This document shows positions 17,134-25,958 of a stretch of DNA of 64,000 nt, piece by piece (position 1 is the stretch's first letter; every line of letters begins with the position of its first letter). The translations under genes were made by a program, and so were the position numbers. The notes beneath the pieces were generated by a model that ran no database searches, was not told where the DNA came from, and saw only the letters and a list, made by a program, of their open reading frames with translations. The stretch is from Solirubrobacterales bacterium. GTDB taxonomy: Bacteria; Actinomycetota; Thermoleophilia; Solirubrobacterales; 70-9. The DNA is taken from positions 141,528 to 205,527 of the forward strand of contig JAMLGI010000002.1 of assembly GCA_023958085.1 (NCBI GenBank). The letters run 5' to 3'.

Positions 17134-17780
17134 TCGGAAAGTAGAGCGTCGATTCGCTCCTTGAGCAATTCATACGGAGGCATCGAGGGCAGCTCTTCAT
17201 CGTTCAGGAAGATCGTCGGTGTTCCCTGGACGCCGAGGCCCACCCCGTCCTGCTGATCCTTGGCGATCCGCTCGGCGGTCTTCGGATCGTTCACGTCGGC
17301 GACGAACTGCGCCTCGTCGAGACCGAGTTCACGGGCGAACTCGACGAACAGATCCTCCTTGGAATCCTGCGACTCGCCCCACTCCGACTGGGTCTCGTAC
17401 ATCTTCACGTACATCTCCTCGAAGGCATCCTGCTTCGATGCCGCCTCGACCGCACGGGCCGCGTTCTCGGCGTTGCCGTGCCCTGAGAGGGGGAAGTAGC
17501 GGACGACGAAGTTGATGCGTCCCTCGTACTCCTCACGGATTCGCTCCATGACCGGGAACTGGGCCTTGCATGCCTCGCATTCGAAATCGAGGAATTCGAC
17601 CAGGTTGACCTTGTCGTCCTCGGCGGTGGACAGCATGTGGGAGTCGGCCCTGACCGTCTTCGGGTTCTCAGCTGCGTCCGAGTTCACCGGTCCCCCGCTG
17701 TCGCGGGTGTTCATGAATATGAGGCCACCGAGCACGAACAAGAAGATGACGGCGAAGGTGACTTTGGTGTTCTGAGTCAA
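17130..17780 (-). CDS. DsbA-family thiol:disulfide oxidoreductase
   Basis: An N-terminal helix (residues 8-24) anchors or exports the protein; the thioredoxin fold follows with NLVEFLDFECEACKAQFPVMERI (CEAC active site), RYFPLSGHGNAENAARAVEAA and the cis-Pro segment GVQGTPTIFLNDE. The 216-residue length fits the DsbA/BdbD group used by actinobacteria. It is the first gene of an operon with VKOR, the small membrane protein, cupredoxin, polytopic protein and thioredoxin-like lipoprotein. A BlaI-like operator sits 41 bp upstream of the start, between blaI and this gene. Confidence 0.92.
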   Translation of the reverse strand: MTQNTKVTFAVIFLFVLGGLIFMNTRDSGGPVNSDAAENPKTVRADSHMLSTAEDDKVNLVEFLDFECEACKAQFPVMERIREEYEGRINFVVRYFPLSGHGNAENAARAVEAASKQDAFEEMYVKMYETQSEWGESQDSKEDLFVEFARELGLDEAQFVADVNDPKTAERIAKDQQDGVGLGVQGTPTIFLNDEELPSMPPYELLKERIDALLSE

Positions 17781-17820
17781 GGGGGAGTCGGTCCTTTCGA
17801 AGCGGGCCAGACTCCGATCC

Positions 17821-17837
17821 TACTATGTTACGTAGTA
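17821..17837. promoter_or_regulatory. BlaI-like operator upstream of dsbA operon
   Basis: TACTATGTTACGTAGTA is a 17-bp palindrome of the TACTAYR-N3-YRTAGTA form. It has the same length and outer arms as the sites at 21958, 27189 and 28777, and is placed as an operator for the dsbA transcription unit. Confidence 0.65.
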
Positions 17838-17838
17838 G

Positions 17839-18237
17839 CTACGACTCGTCGTCGGTGAGCTTGCGGAGGCGTGCGACCTCGTCGGGGCCGGCCTCTGAGA
17901 CTTGCCGGGCGAACTGCGCGAGGGCGAGGTCACCGTACTCACCGACGAGCGCGTCCACCTCTGCCCTGGCCCGCTCCTCCAGGTAGCCCTGACGGGAGAC
18001 CATTGGGCGATAGAGATCCGACTTTCCTTCCCGGCGACGCTCGACGATGCCTTTGCCGTGGAGCCGGGACAGGATCGTCATGAACGTCGTGTAGGCACGC
18101 TGCTTGCCGCCGCCCGCATTCACCAGCTCAGCAACTCGCCGCACCGAGATCTCGTCGTCGTCTTTCCAGACGACCTCCATGACCTCGCGTTCGAGATCGG
18201 ACAGGCCGGGAAGCTCGTCTTGCTTGGGCTTCGTCAC
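17839..18237 (-). CDS. blaI: BlaI/MecI/CopY-family repressor
   Basis: The 132-residue protein begins LSDLEREVMEVVWKDDDEISVRRVAELVNAGGGKQRAYTTFMTILSRLHGKGIVERRREGKSDLYRPMVS, the winged-helix core of the BlaI/MecI family, followed by a helical dimerisation tail. Family members bind TACA/TGTA palindromes and are inactivated by proteolysis triggered by an M56 (BlaR1/MecR1) sensor. The M56 gene is immediately upstream. Four matching palindromes occur in the island. The inducing signal need not be a beta-lactam: no beta-lactamase is present, and metals or envelope damage are alternatives. Confidence 0.93.
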   Translation of the reverse strand: MTKPKQDELPGLSDLEREVMEVVWKDDDEISVRRVAELVNAGGGKQRAYTTFMTILSRLHGKGIVERRREGKSDLYRPMVSRQGYLEERARAEVDALVGEYGDLALAQFARQVSEAGPDEVARLRKLTDDES

Positions 18238-18274
18238 AATCTCACCGTATCGTCGGCACGCGTCGCCATGCCAG

Positions 18275-19222
18275 TCATCGGAGCTGGAAGCTCGGTCGGG
18301 ACCAGGTCATCGCGGCGGCCAGAACCATCGGCGTCATCGTCAAGATCAAGAGACAGACGTGCAGGCCGAGCGCTTCGAATCCGACCGGAACACTCGTAAG
18401 TAGCTCGACCGATAGGACCGGCGCCGACAGCAGCGCGGTGAGGGCTACGAGGGTCGCAACGATCATCGATCGGCTCGGTGTCCAGATGCCGCGCTCGCCG
18501 GTCAGATCGTCAACCCTCTCCTTCGAGGCGCTGGCCTGATCGAGTGTTCCGTCGCTTGCCGGAAAGGCGAGCAGGGCATCGGCTACATCGCGACGGCCAC
18601 CATCGGTGGAACCGGCTGCCGCACGGTCGGCGCGAATCTCGGAGAGGGCCAGGTACTTCTGGCCGACCTGACCGAGCACTGGCAGGAAGAAAAACCCCTC
18701 GGCAAGCGTTCGGGCGATAGCACGGCGAAGCGGGTCGCGATTGACGCGGTGGTGCTCCTCATGGGCCATCACCACACGCAGAACGTCGGGGGATATCTCC
18801 TCGACGGCGGCACGGCTCACATAGACCTCGGGACGGAGCAGGCCGGCACAGAAGGCCAAAGGTCGAGAGTCCTCATACATGCGGCACGAGACGCCGGACG
18901 CCACGATCGGCTCCGAGACTCGGCGAAGCGCCTTCACGCGGCGACCCGCCGCTATCAAGCGCCACAGGCTTCGGGCCGTCCGGACCACGACGAAAAAGGC
19001 GGCCAGAGCCACGGCGGCGAAGAGCAGCCATCCGACCGAAAGCCGGGCCAGGACTGTGCCGCAACAGGCCTCCAGGATCGATCCCGGAGACGGTCCGGCC
19101 ACCAGCGACCCGATAAGGGTGACAGTCGAGAAAAGCATCGAAACGAACCCCAGGAAGCAGAGCAGGGCGAAAAGGGTTGATGTCGTGAGCACCGAGCGCA
19201 CCGGTTGAGGGTAGCGATTCAT
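18275..19222 (-). CDS. M56-family (BlaR1-like) membrane metalloprotease
   Basis: The 315-residue protein has two N-terminal hydrophobic helices, a cytoplasmic zinc-protease segment with HEEHH (MAHEEHHRVNRDPLRRAI) and downstream LSEIRADRAAA supplying the third ligand, then two further helices. It lacks the C-terminal penicillin-binding sensor domain of BlaR1, so it is not a beta-lactam receptor in the classic sense. Its start overlaps the stop of the upstream ATPase by four bases and it precedes blaI by 37 bp, giving an operon cadC-cadA-M56-blaI. Confidence 0.88.
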   Translation of the reverse strand: MNRYPQPVRSVLTTSTLFALLCFLGFVSMLFSTVTLIGSLVAGPSPGSILEACCGTVLARLSVGWLLFAAVALAAFFVVVRTARSLWRLIAAGRRVKALRRVSEPIVASGVSCRMYEDSRPLAFCAGLLRPEVYVSRAAVEEISPDVLRVVMAHEEHHRVNRDPLRRAIARTLAEGFFFLPVLGQVGQKYLALSEIRADRAAAGSTDGGRRDVADALLAFPASDGTLDQASASKERVDDLTGERGIWTPSRSMIVATLVALTALLSAPVLSVELLTSVPVGFEALGLHVCLLILTMTPMVLAAAMTWSRPSFQLR

Positions 19223-21519
19223 CCGTCCCGATCACCGTTGTACATCGGCAACGCCCGTGGGGTGTCGGCTTTGGGCATCGACCGCTCCTGGCAATCCTCG
19301 TCGTCACAGCAGACAACGGTCTCCGGCGAGTTCCGGTGCGGGTTCGCGTTAGTCGTCTCGGACCGCGGACGCGAAGCCGTGCGTGGACGGCGAAGCAGCC
19401 GAAGGCCGTTCATCGTGACCAGAAGGGAGATTCCCATGTCCACCGCGATGGCCGTTACGAGGGTCACGTAACCGAGCGGTGCGAGCACCACGAAGATCGC
19501 TTTGCTGACCAGTGAGACGGTCACGTTTTGCTTCATGATGTTCACCGCCTTTCGGCTGAGCCCGATCGCGTCCGGCAACCTGACCAGGTCGTCCCCCATC
19601 AGCGCGACATCGGCCGAGTCGAGCGCCACGTCGCTTCCGGCCGCGCCCATCGCCACACCGACCGTCGCTCCGGCGAGTGCGGGTGCGTCGTTGACTCCGT
19701 CGCCGACCATCACGGTCGGGCCGTGCGTGTCTTCGAGTTCGCGGATCACGTCCAGCTTCTCTTCCGGGAAGAGCCCTGACCGCCAAGATGCGATGCCGGT
19801 TTTTTCGGCGACCGCCCGGGCGACCGGTTCGCTGTCACCGGTCAGCATCACGATGTCGCCTATGCGCAGGTGCTCGCGAAGAGTTGCCACCGCGGCGCCG
19901 GCTTCCAGTCGTGGTTCGTCGGCAAGACCGAAGATGGCGAGTGCACGGTCACCCTCGCCCAGGATCACAGCGGTCTCTCCGCGGGTCTGTATCTCTTCGA
20001 ACTGCGGTGGCAGTTGGACTTTTCGGTCGGCCGCCATGCGTGGCCCTCCCGCCCAAAGGTCTCGTCCGGCGACGGTTGCCTCGGCGCCCTTGCCCGGTAT
20101 GGCCTCGAATCCCGTCACCTCCGGAATCGGAGACTCGATCTCGGCCGCGGCCCTCACCAAGGCCTGGCCGAGAGGATGCTCCGATCCCTTCTCGATCGCC
20201 GCCATCAGTCCCAGGGCAGCGTCGTCTCCGGTTCCGTCGAAGGTGGCAACGGTGACCACCACCGGTCTCGCCCTCGTAAGCGTTCCGGTCTTGTCAAGGG
20301 CGACTGCTTTGACCGATGCGAGATCCTCGAGTACCTGGCCTCCCTTGATCAGCACACCGATCTTCGCGGCACCACCGATCGCGGCCACAACACTGGCCGG
20401 AACCGAGATCACGAGCGCGCACGGGCAGGCGACGATCAGCAGCGCGAGCGCCCGGTAAAACCAGGTGTCGAACGAACCCCCGGCGAGCACCGGAACCACG
20501 GCGACCGCCACGGCGACAAGCAAGACGATCGGCGTGTAGATCCTCGCGAAGCGATCGACGAATCGCTCCGACGGGGCACGGCTCCCCTGGGCGTCACTAA
20601 CCAGGCGAGTCACCTGGGCGAGGGTCGAGTCCTCCGCCCCAGAGGTGGTGCGCATCGTGAACGAACCCGCGACGTTCAATGTGCCTGCGAAAACGTCCTC
20701 CCCGGCCTGCTTGTCAACGGGAAGCGATTCGCCGGTGAGGGTCGATTCGTCGACACTCGAGTTTCCCTCGATCACCTCACCATCGAGTGGGAGCCTCTCC
20801 CCCGGCCGGATCACGATCGACGAGCCGACCGTGATCTCCTCGACCGGAGTCAGGATCTCGGTCGAGCCGAAGAGAACGTGCGCCGTGGTCGGGGCAAGCT
20901 CCCGGAGTGATTCGACCGACCGGCGGCTGCGTTCCAGGGCGATCTCCTCAAGTGCGTTGCCGACCGCGAAGAGCACGACCACCCATGCAGCCTCGGCGTA
21001 GTCCCCGATCGCCACGGCACCTACCGCCGCAAGCGCCATCAAGACGTTCATGTCGAGGGCGCGCTGCCGGACCGCGGCTACAGCGGACACGGCGATTGCC
21101 CATCCCCCGGTGACCATCGTCAGGAGAAAGAGGCCCTGGCTGACCACGGCCGGAAGGTCCGTGAGCGAGGTGACGACCGCGGCCACGAGCAATCCGATCG
21201 CCACGGTGGTCGAGACGGTCCGCGGATTGCGCCGCCAGAACGGAACGAGGTCCCGCCTTGGCTGGCCGGCGGGTTGGGTCGTGTAACCAGCGCGTCGGAC
21301 CGCCGTTTGAATCGTCTCGACGGTTGCGGCTCCTTCGACGACCATCGTGGCGTTGCCGATCGACACACTCGCCGATTCGACTCCATCGAGATTCGAGACG
21401 ACCTTCTGCACCGTCGCCGCACACGCCGCGCAGTCCATCCCTCCTACGCGAAAGCGCAACGCTTCCGCCGGTTCGACCTCGACGGCGCCTTCCGGTACTT
21501 TCAGGACGCTCTCACTCAA
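19219..21519 (-). CDS. cadA: heavy-metal P1B-type ATPase (CadA/ZntA type)
   Basis: The 766-residue protein contains an N-terminal heavy-metal-associated domain (VGGMDCAACAATVQ), TGES actuator motif, transmembrane CPC (IVACPCALVIS), phosphorylation motif DKTGTLTRA, the SEHPLG His-Pro motif and GDGVNDAPAL. This is the Zn/Cd/Pb exporter class. The C-terminal tail carries an extra cysteine cluster (VVCCDDEDC), a probable additional soft-metal site. It overlaps the upstream cadC-type gene by eight bases and the downstream M56 gene by four. Confidence 0.93.
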   Translation of the reverse strand: MSESVLKVPEGAVEVEPAEALRFRVGGMDCAACAATVQKVVSNLDGVESASVSIGNATMVVEGAATVETIQTAVRRAGYTTQPAGQPRRDLVPFWRRNPRTVSTTVAIGLLVAAVVTSLTDLPAVVSQGLFLLTMVTGGWAIAVSAVAAVRQRALDMNVLMALAAVGAVAIGDYAEAAWVVVLFAVGNALEEIALERSRRSVESLRELAPTTAHVLFGSTEILTPVEEITVGSSIVIRPGERLPLDGEVIEGNSSVDESTLTGESLPVDKQAGEDVFAGTLNVAGSFTMRTTSGAEDSTLAQVTRLVSDAQGSRAPSERFVDRFARIYTPIVLLVAVAVAVVPVLAGGSFDTWFYRALALLIVACPCALVISVPASVVAAIGGAAKIGVLIKGGQVLEDLASVKAVALDKTGTLTRARPVVVTVATFDGTGDDAALGLMAAIEKGSEHPLGQALVRAAAEIESPIPEVTGFEAIPGKGAEATVAGRDLWAGGPRMAADRKVQLPPQFEEIQTRGETAVILGEGDRALAIFGLADEPRLEAGAAVATLREHLRIGDIVMLTGDSEPVARAVAEKTGIASWRSGLFPEEKLDVIRELEDTHGPTVMVGDGVNDAPALAGATVGVAMGAAGSDVALDSADVALMGDDLVRLPDAIGLSRKAVNIMKQNVTVSLVSKAIFVVLAPLGYVTLVTAIAVDMGISLLVTMNGLRLLRRPRTASRPRSETTNANPHRNSPETVVCCDDEDCQERSMPKADTPRALPMYNGDRDG

Positions 21520-21883
21520 ACCGAGATCCTGCCGGAGTGTCTCCCACGACCGCCCTAAGAAGATTGGTCCCGGACTCGGCCAGCGAGTAGAGGACCATCT
21601 TGCCCTCCTTGCGAGAAGTCGCCACGCCGGCCGCTTTCAGCAGTCTGAGGTGATGGGAGACGATCTTGTCCTGGCGACCGACCACCCACGACAGGTCGCA
21701 GACACACATCTCACCACCCGCGTCCAGGGCCATCGCGATGCCGAGCCGGTTCGGATCCGAAAGCGCCTTCGCCCTCGAGGAAGCGTCGTTCAGCGTCTCC
21801 AGGGCGGGCAGGGTTTCCCTGATCCGTTCAGCCTTGGGGATATCGAGGCAGAGCAGCTCACAGGTTTCGTCGGTCGCGGTCAT
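21512..21883 (-). CDS. cadC: CadC-type ArsR/SmtB metal sensor
   Basis: The 123-residue winged-helix protein has cysteines at 8, 12, 60 and 62 (CELLC and MCVCDL). S. aureus CadC uses Cys7, Cys11, Cys58 and Cys60 for Cd/Pb binding, so the site is essentially conserved. The recognition helix region is QDKIVSHHLRLLKAAGV. It should repress the operon it heads and be released by Cd, Pb or Zn. An AT-rich segment with AACA/TGTT half-sites lies just upstream (about 21895-21912). Confidence 0.9.
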   Translation of the reverse strand: MTATDETCELLCLDIPKAERIRETLPALETLNDASSRAKALSDPNRLGIAMALDAGGEMCVCDLSWVVGRQDKIVSHHLRLLKAAGVATSRKEGKMVLYSLAESGTNLLRAVVGDTPAGSRFE

Positions 21884-21957
21884 AAAATCATCCTAACATC
21901 CGTGAGATTGTTGGTGACAACCTCCCCGAGCGAATCTTCAGCGGTATCGCAGGGTTC

Positions 21958-21974
21958 TACTACAGCGTGTCGTA
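21958..21974. promoter_or_regulatory. BlaI-like operator in the cadC / M23 divergent region
   Basis: TACTACAGCGTGTCGTA fits TACTACA-N3-TGTAGTA with one mismatch. The 280-bp region at 21884-22163 separates cadC (leftward) from the M23 gene (rightward), so the site could act on either or both. No other gene was seen in this gap. Confidence 0.6.
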
Positions 21975-22163
21975 AGTATTCGCTACAGTCTCAATCTGTT
22001 CATGCCATAACTGCCGAATCCAGCGACCTTCAGTCAATGGAGCGGGGGAACCAACGAGACCAAGGAGGTCTCCGGGGCGAATCGGAAGCTTGCTTTCCGT
22101 AGCGCGATCTCTTTCAGCGCGAGCCCGTCAGCTAACCCCGCAGGCTCAAGAGAGAGGACCGTT

Positions 22164-22706
22164 TTGTCCCGATCACCCCTGGTGAGGAGCCTCATCGCCG
22201 CCGCTGCCGTGTTCATGACCATCGGAACCGCCCAATCTTTCGCCTCCAGTGGCGGGATCAACTTGCCGTCGGCGGACGAACCGGTGGCCGACAGTGGTGC
22301 CGCCAAGTTCCCGGTGAAGGCCCGTGTGTCTTGGGGCGACGGGCTCGGTGCGGGCCGCCGCCACCAGGGCCAGGACCTGATGGCGAAGTGCGGCAGGCCG
22401 GTCGTCGCCGCCAAGGCCGGGAAGGTGACGACCGTCGACTACCAAGCCTCCGGCGCAGGTAACTATGCCGTCGTTCGCGGCACGTCCTCGAAGTTCGATT
22501 ACGTCTACATGCACATGCTGAAGGCTCCCCGCGTCTCGACCGGAGACCGGGTCAAGGCCGGACAGACGATCGGCTTCGTCGGCTCCACCGGCCGCTCGTC
22601 TGCCTGTCACCTCCATTTCGAGATGTGGACCCGCCCCGGCTGGTACAGGGGCGGCACCGTCAGCGATCCGACCCCCTACCTCCGACGCTGGAAACGATCG
22701 AGCTAG
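22164..22706 (+). CDS. secreted M23 (LytM-like) peptidase domain protein
   Basis: With a TTG start the protein is 180 residues, beginning with a signal peptide (LVRSLIAAAAVFMTIGTAQSFAS). The rest is a compact M23 domain with metal ligands in RRHQGQDLMA (HxxxD) and ACHLHFEMW (HxH). It probably cleaves peptidoglycan cross-bridges or binds them. The next gene, a thioredoxin-like lipoprotein, starts directly after the stop codon, so they are co-transcribed. An upstream BlaI-like palindrome suggests BlaI control. Confidence 0.85.
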   Translation: MSRSPLVRSLIAAAAVFMTIGTAQSFASSGGINLPSADEPVADSGAAKFPVKARVSWGDGLGAGRRHQGQDLMAKCGRPVVAAKAGKVTTVDYQASGAGNYAVVRGTSSKFDYVYMHMLKAPRVSTGDRVKAGQTIGFVGSTGRSSACHLHFEMWTRPGWYRGGTVSDPTPYLRRWKRSS

Positions 22707-23690
22707 ATGCGCCTCGGCCGGAACGGAAGAAACCTGGGTCTGGCCGCACTCGTCTGCTTGGTTTCAGCAGGGCTCCTTTCCGGTTGCGGCGAGTCCGCAC
22801 CTGAGGAGGGAACCACCCCGGCCCCGTCTGCTTCGGACTTCCCCGCACCCGGCAACCGTACGATCGAGGAACTCGCTGACACCGCTTCCTCCAGTGACTA
22901 CCTGGTCGCTCCCGCCGGCAAGGTTTTCGAGCCCGGCCGAACGAGGTACTCGTTCGCCGTCCTTGACAAGCAGGGAAGCCAGGTCAACGACCAACAGGTC
23001 GCGATCTACGCGACCCGGGGACCGAAGGACAAGGTGATCGGGCCGTTTCCGGCGAGCATAGAATCACTCGCCACCGACCCTTCGTTCAGCGCCCAGACGA
23101 CTTCGCAGGATCCCGGAGCCGCCAAAGCCGTATATGTGACCGAGCTCGACCTGCCGTCCGCCGGCAGTTGGTATCTCCTCGCCTACATCAACGCCGAATC
23201 CGGACCCCAGGGAGCCCAGCTCCCGACGATCAAGGCGTTGAAAGACAACAACGTGGCCGCCGTCGGTGAACCGGCACCGCGGGTCAGTACCCCGATCCCC
23301 GCCGATGTCGGCGGCGACATCTCGAAGATCGACACGAGGATCCCGGCCGACAGCATGCACCGCTCAGATCTCCAGGACGTGCTCGGCAAGAAGCCGGTGA
23401 TTCTCGTGTTCTCGACTCCGCAGCTCTGCGAGAGCCGGGTCTGCGGACCGGTTGTGGATGTCCAGGCTCAGGTCGCCGAAGAAATGGGAGATCGTGCCGA
23501 GTTCATCCATTCGGAGATCTACAACGACAACGACGCAAACAAAGGTGTCCGGCCCCCGGTCAAGGCATTCGGCCTTCCCTCCGAACCTTGGCTGTTCGCG
23601 ATCGATGAGAACGGGATCGTTCGGGATCGGATCGAAGGCCCGTTCGGCATCGAAGAAGTCCGCCGCGCCGTGGAGAAAGCCACGTCGTAA
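22707..23690 (+). CDS. thioredoxin-like lipoprotein (copy 2)
   Basis: A paralogue of the protein encoded at 13342-14331: the same layout of signal peptide with lipobox (LLSGC), an N-terminal beta domain (VFEPGRTRYSFAVL) and a C-terminal thioredoxin-like domain with KKPVILVFSTPQLCESRVCGPVVDV, EFIHSEIYND and EPWLFAIDENG. The CX4C spacing and the conserved GPVVDV and EIYN blocks are kept in both copies, which suggests they are functionally important. It is abutted to the M23 gene, hinting at envelope redox or cell-wall maintenance. Confidence 0.8.
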   Translation: MRLGRNGRNLGLAALVCLVSAGLLSGCGESAPEEGTTPAPSASDFPAPGNRTIEELADTASSSDYLVAPAGKVFEPGRTRYSFAVLDKQGSQVNDQQVAIYATRGPKDKVIGPFPASIESLATDPSFSAQTTSQDPGAAKAVYVTELDLPSAGSWYLLAYINAESGPQGAQLPTIKALKDNNVAAVGEPAPRVSTPIPADVGGDISKIDTRIPADSMHRSDLQDVLGKKPVILVFSTPQLCESRVCGPVVDVQAQVAEEMGDRAEFIHSEIYNDNDANKGVRPPVKAFGLPSEPWLFAIDENGIVRDRIEGPFGIEEVRRAVEKATS

Positions 23691-23703
23691 CAATCACGAC
23701 ATC

Positions 23704-24477
23704 GTGACTTCGCCGACCGCCGACTCCCCAAAAGACACACCCTGGACCGGCCGCCTGACACTCACACCGGGCATGGTGATCTACACCGGTCCGGGCGGGG
23801 ACGCCGGCCTTCATTCTCACCACGCAATCCAGCTCGTCCGCTCGCTCGACATGTCATTCGAGTTAATCGTCGAGGATGAGACCACGAGATGTGAGGCCGC
23901 GCTCATCCCGAGCGGCTTGCCTCACAGCTTCAGCAGCGACGGCAACCAGCTTCTCATCGCTCTGATCGAGCCACTCGGACCCCGCGGCACCGATCTAAAC
24001 CTGCTCGCCACGAACCTCGGACGGAAATGTCTGGGTGACAGATTGCCGTCCGTGTCGCCAACGGATATCGACAATCCGATCCAGATGGCGGGCGACACCC
24101 TCGGCGCGCTATTGCCCGAACTTCCGACCTACCCGACCCTCTCCCCTCACGTGGTCGCGGCCCTCACATACCTGGACGAGGCGATTGAAGGGAAGCCGAG
24201 CCTGGAGCAAGCGGCATCGGCGGCCGGCATCTCACCTTCGAGGTTGACCCATGTGTTCACCGAGGAGATCGGGATTCCCTTCAGGAATTTCGCGCTGTGG
24301 CTCCGGCTCCGCCGAGTGGTCGACCAGGTGTCCGAGGGAGCCAACCTGACCGAAGCCGCGTTCGGTGCGGGCTTTAGTGATTCGCCGCATCTCAGCAAAG
24401 TGTTTCGTGAACATTTCGGGATGAGCCCGTCCGCCCTTCTTGGAATGAAGGTCGCCCCCGAGACCTGGCCCGCCTGA
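23704..24477 (+). CDS. AraC-family transcriptional regulator with cupin-like sensor
   Basis: I used the GTG at 23704 (VTSPTADSPKD), 13 bases after the lipoprotein stop; earlier in-frame codons are inside that gene. The 257-residue protein has an N-terminal beta/cupin-like region with HSHHAIQLVRS, and a C-terminal pair of helix-turn-helix units (LEQAASAAGISPSRLTHVFTEEIG and LTEAAFGAGFSDSPHLSKVFREHFGMSPSAL). The His-rich loop GLHSHHAIQ could bind a metal. Likely targets are adjacent genes, but no operator was identified. Confidence 0.88.
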   Translation: MTSPTADSPKDTPWTGRLTLTPGMVIYTGPGGDAGLHSHHAIQLVRSLDMSFELIVEDETTRCEAALIPSGLPHSFSSDGNQLLIALIEPLGPRGTDLNLLATNLGRKCLGDRLPSVSPTDIDNPIQMAGDTLGALLPELPTYPTLSPHVVAALTYLDEAIEGKPSLEQAASAAGISPSRLTHVFTEEIGIPFRNFALWLRLRRVVDQVSEGANLTEAAFGAGFSDSPHLSKVFREHFGMSPSALLGMKVAPETWPA

Positions 24478-24543
24478 CGGCCGGGCAAGTAGGTCAGCCG
24501 AAAAATACAAGCCATATTCAGCCTCCCCTCCTACCTTGGAGGC

Positions 24544-25305
24544 ATGGATACGAACTTGAAGACAACACCGCTCCTGAACTACGAGGATCCGACGATCCAG
24601 ACGCTGATCAACGACCGGGGCTGGATGTCGATGGCCGGGGATGCCCGCATCGGCGCGATTTACGACTTCGTCCGAGACGAGATCGACTTCGGCTACAACA
24701 CCTCCGACGACCTCCCGGCCTCCGCGGTGCTTGCCGACGGATACGGCCAGTGCAATACGAAGACGACACTGCTCATGGCACTGCTCAGGGGTGCCGGCGT
24801 TCCCTGCCGCTTCCACGGGGCGACCATCCACAAGGAGCTCCAGAAGGGCGTGATCGAAGGGCTCTTCTACCGGATCGCTCCCGAGAGCATCATCCACAGT
24901 TGGGCGGAAATTCAGGTGGACGGGCGCTGGGTCGGGCTCGAAGGAGTCATCCTCGACGCCCCGTACCTGGACGGACTCCGCGAGACCGTCGCGAAGGACG
25001 GTGGCGCCTTCCTCGGCTACGGCGCCGGCACCGAGAACATCGACGACCCACCTGTCGCCTGGCGCGGCACCGACACCGCGATCCAGGCCACCGGGGTCAA
25101 CCGGGACTTCGGAATCTTCGATGACCCAGACACCTTCTACGAGCGGCACGGAGCGAACCTTTCCGGCCTGAAGGCCCTGCTGTTCAAGGCGATGATCCGG
25201 CACCGGATGAACCGAAAGGTCGCATCGATCAGGAGCTGCGCGCTTCCCGCACCTCGCCTCGACACCGCCAAAACGGCACCGATCGGTCAGGGACAAGGCA
25301 TATGA
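24544..25305 (+). CDS. transglutaminase-like cysteine protease-fold protein
   Basis: The 253-residue cytosolic protein has a Cys-His-Asp arrangement: Cys in DGYGQCNTKTTLLMALLRGAGVPCRFHG, His in IIHSWAEIQVDGRW, followed by a candidate Asp. It belongs to the transglutaminase-like superfamily (peptidase or amidase-like in bacteria). The stop overlaps the start of the AhpD-like gene by four bases. The substrate is unknown. Confidence 0.85.
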   Translation: MDTNLKTTPLLNYEDPTIQTLINDRGWMSMAGDARIGAIYDFVRDEIDFGYNTSDDLPASAVLADGYGQCNTKTTLLMALLRGAGVPCRFHGATIHKELQKGVIEGLFYRIAPESIIHSWAEIQVDGRWVGLEGVILDAPYLDGLRETVAKDGGAFLGYGAGTENIDDPPVAWRGTDTAIQATGVNRDFGIFDDPDTFYERHGANLSGLKALLFKAMIRHRMNRKVASIRSCALPAPRLDTAKTAPIGQGQGI

Positions 25306-25958
25306 GCGAATACACTCTGCCACTCGCGCTGAAGGACACCGCGACCTTGCTGCGCCACCTTCCGAGTGTCTGGGGAATCTGGGGTCGAAAGCGCCTCGAT
25401 CCGCACCTAAGGGAAGAGGTGATGGTCGCGGTGGCCGCATCGGTCGGTTGCCGCTATTGCACCTTCTCCCATCGCGAAATGATCCTCCAAAGCGGTGAGA
25501 GCCTTCTCGCCCTCGCTGAGTTCGAGCAGGTCGAAAACCCTGACGAGCGCGTCTTCGCGGCGATCGTCTGGGCACAGGCCAAGGTCGAGGCCGACTTCGG
25601 TCCCGCCCCCGCGGCCATCGAGCAGGAAATGCGAGACCGGTTCGACGCTCGGGAGCAACGTGATCTCGAAACCGTGGCGATCGCAATGAAGTCGATGAGT
25701 TCTTGCGGTCACCAGGCCGACGGCCTCGTTCAGCGACTCAGCGGGCATTCCGCCACCGGCCGTCTTGGCAATCAGATCCTGATGGCCTTCCTTTACTTTC
25801 CTCCGGCGGTCCTGGTCTACGGAGCACTCGCCGCCAAGCGAGGATCGGCAAGAACGCTCTTTCGCGACTTCCGGCAGTTCTCGACAATGTTCACCGCGAA
25901 CGGTACGGCGAAGGACGCCGTCCCGGAAACCTCGACGCAACCGGCCGCGCGCGTCTAG
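25302..25958 (+). CDS. carboxymuconolactone decarboxylase/AhpD-like protein
   Basis: The motif VAASVGCRYCTFSHREM (CXXC followed by His) is the AhpD-type active site, in which a cysteine pair reduces peroxides or disulfides with a proton relay through His. At 218 residues it is longer than minimal CMD proteins, with an extra C-terminal helix containing FLYFPPAVLVYG. It is coupled to the transglutaminase-like gene by an ATGA overlap and is convergent with the EnvC-like gene (4 bp overlap). Confidence 0.85.
   Translation: MSEYTLPLALKDTATLLRHLPSVWGIWGRKRLDPHLREEVMVAVAASVGCRYCTFSHREMILQSGESLLALAEFEQVENPDERVFAAIVWAQAKVEADFGPAPAAIEQEMRDRFDAREQRDLETVAIAMKSMSSCGHQADGLVQRLSGHSATGRLGNQILMAFLYFPPAVLVYGALAAKRGSARTLFRDFRQFSTMFTANGTAKDAVPETSTQPAARV

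Noticed and set aside
24232..25686. A 484-codon - strand frame
   Set aside because: It is antisense to the AraC, transglutaminase-like and AhpD-like genes, which have intact motifs.
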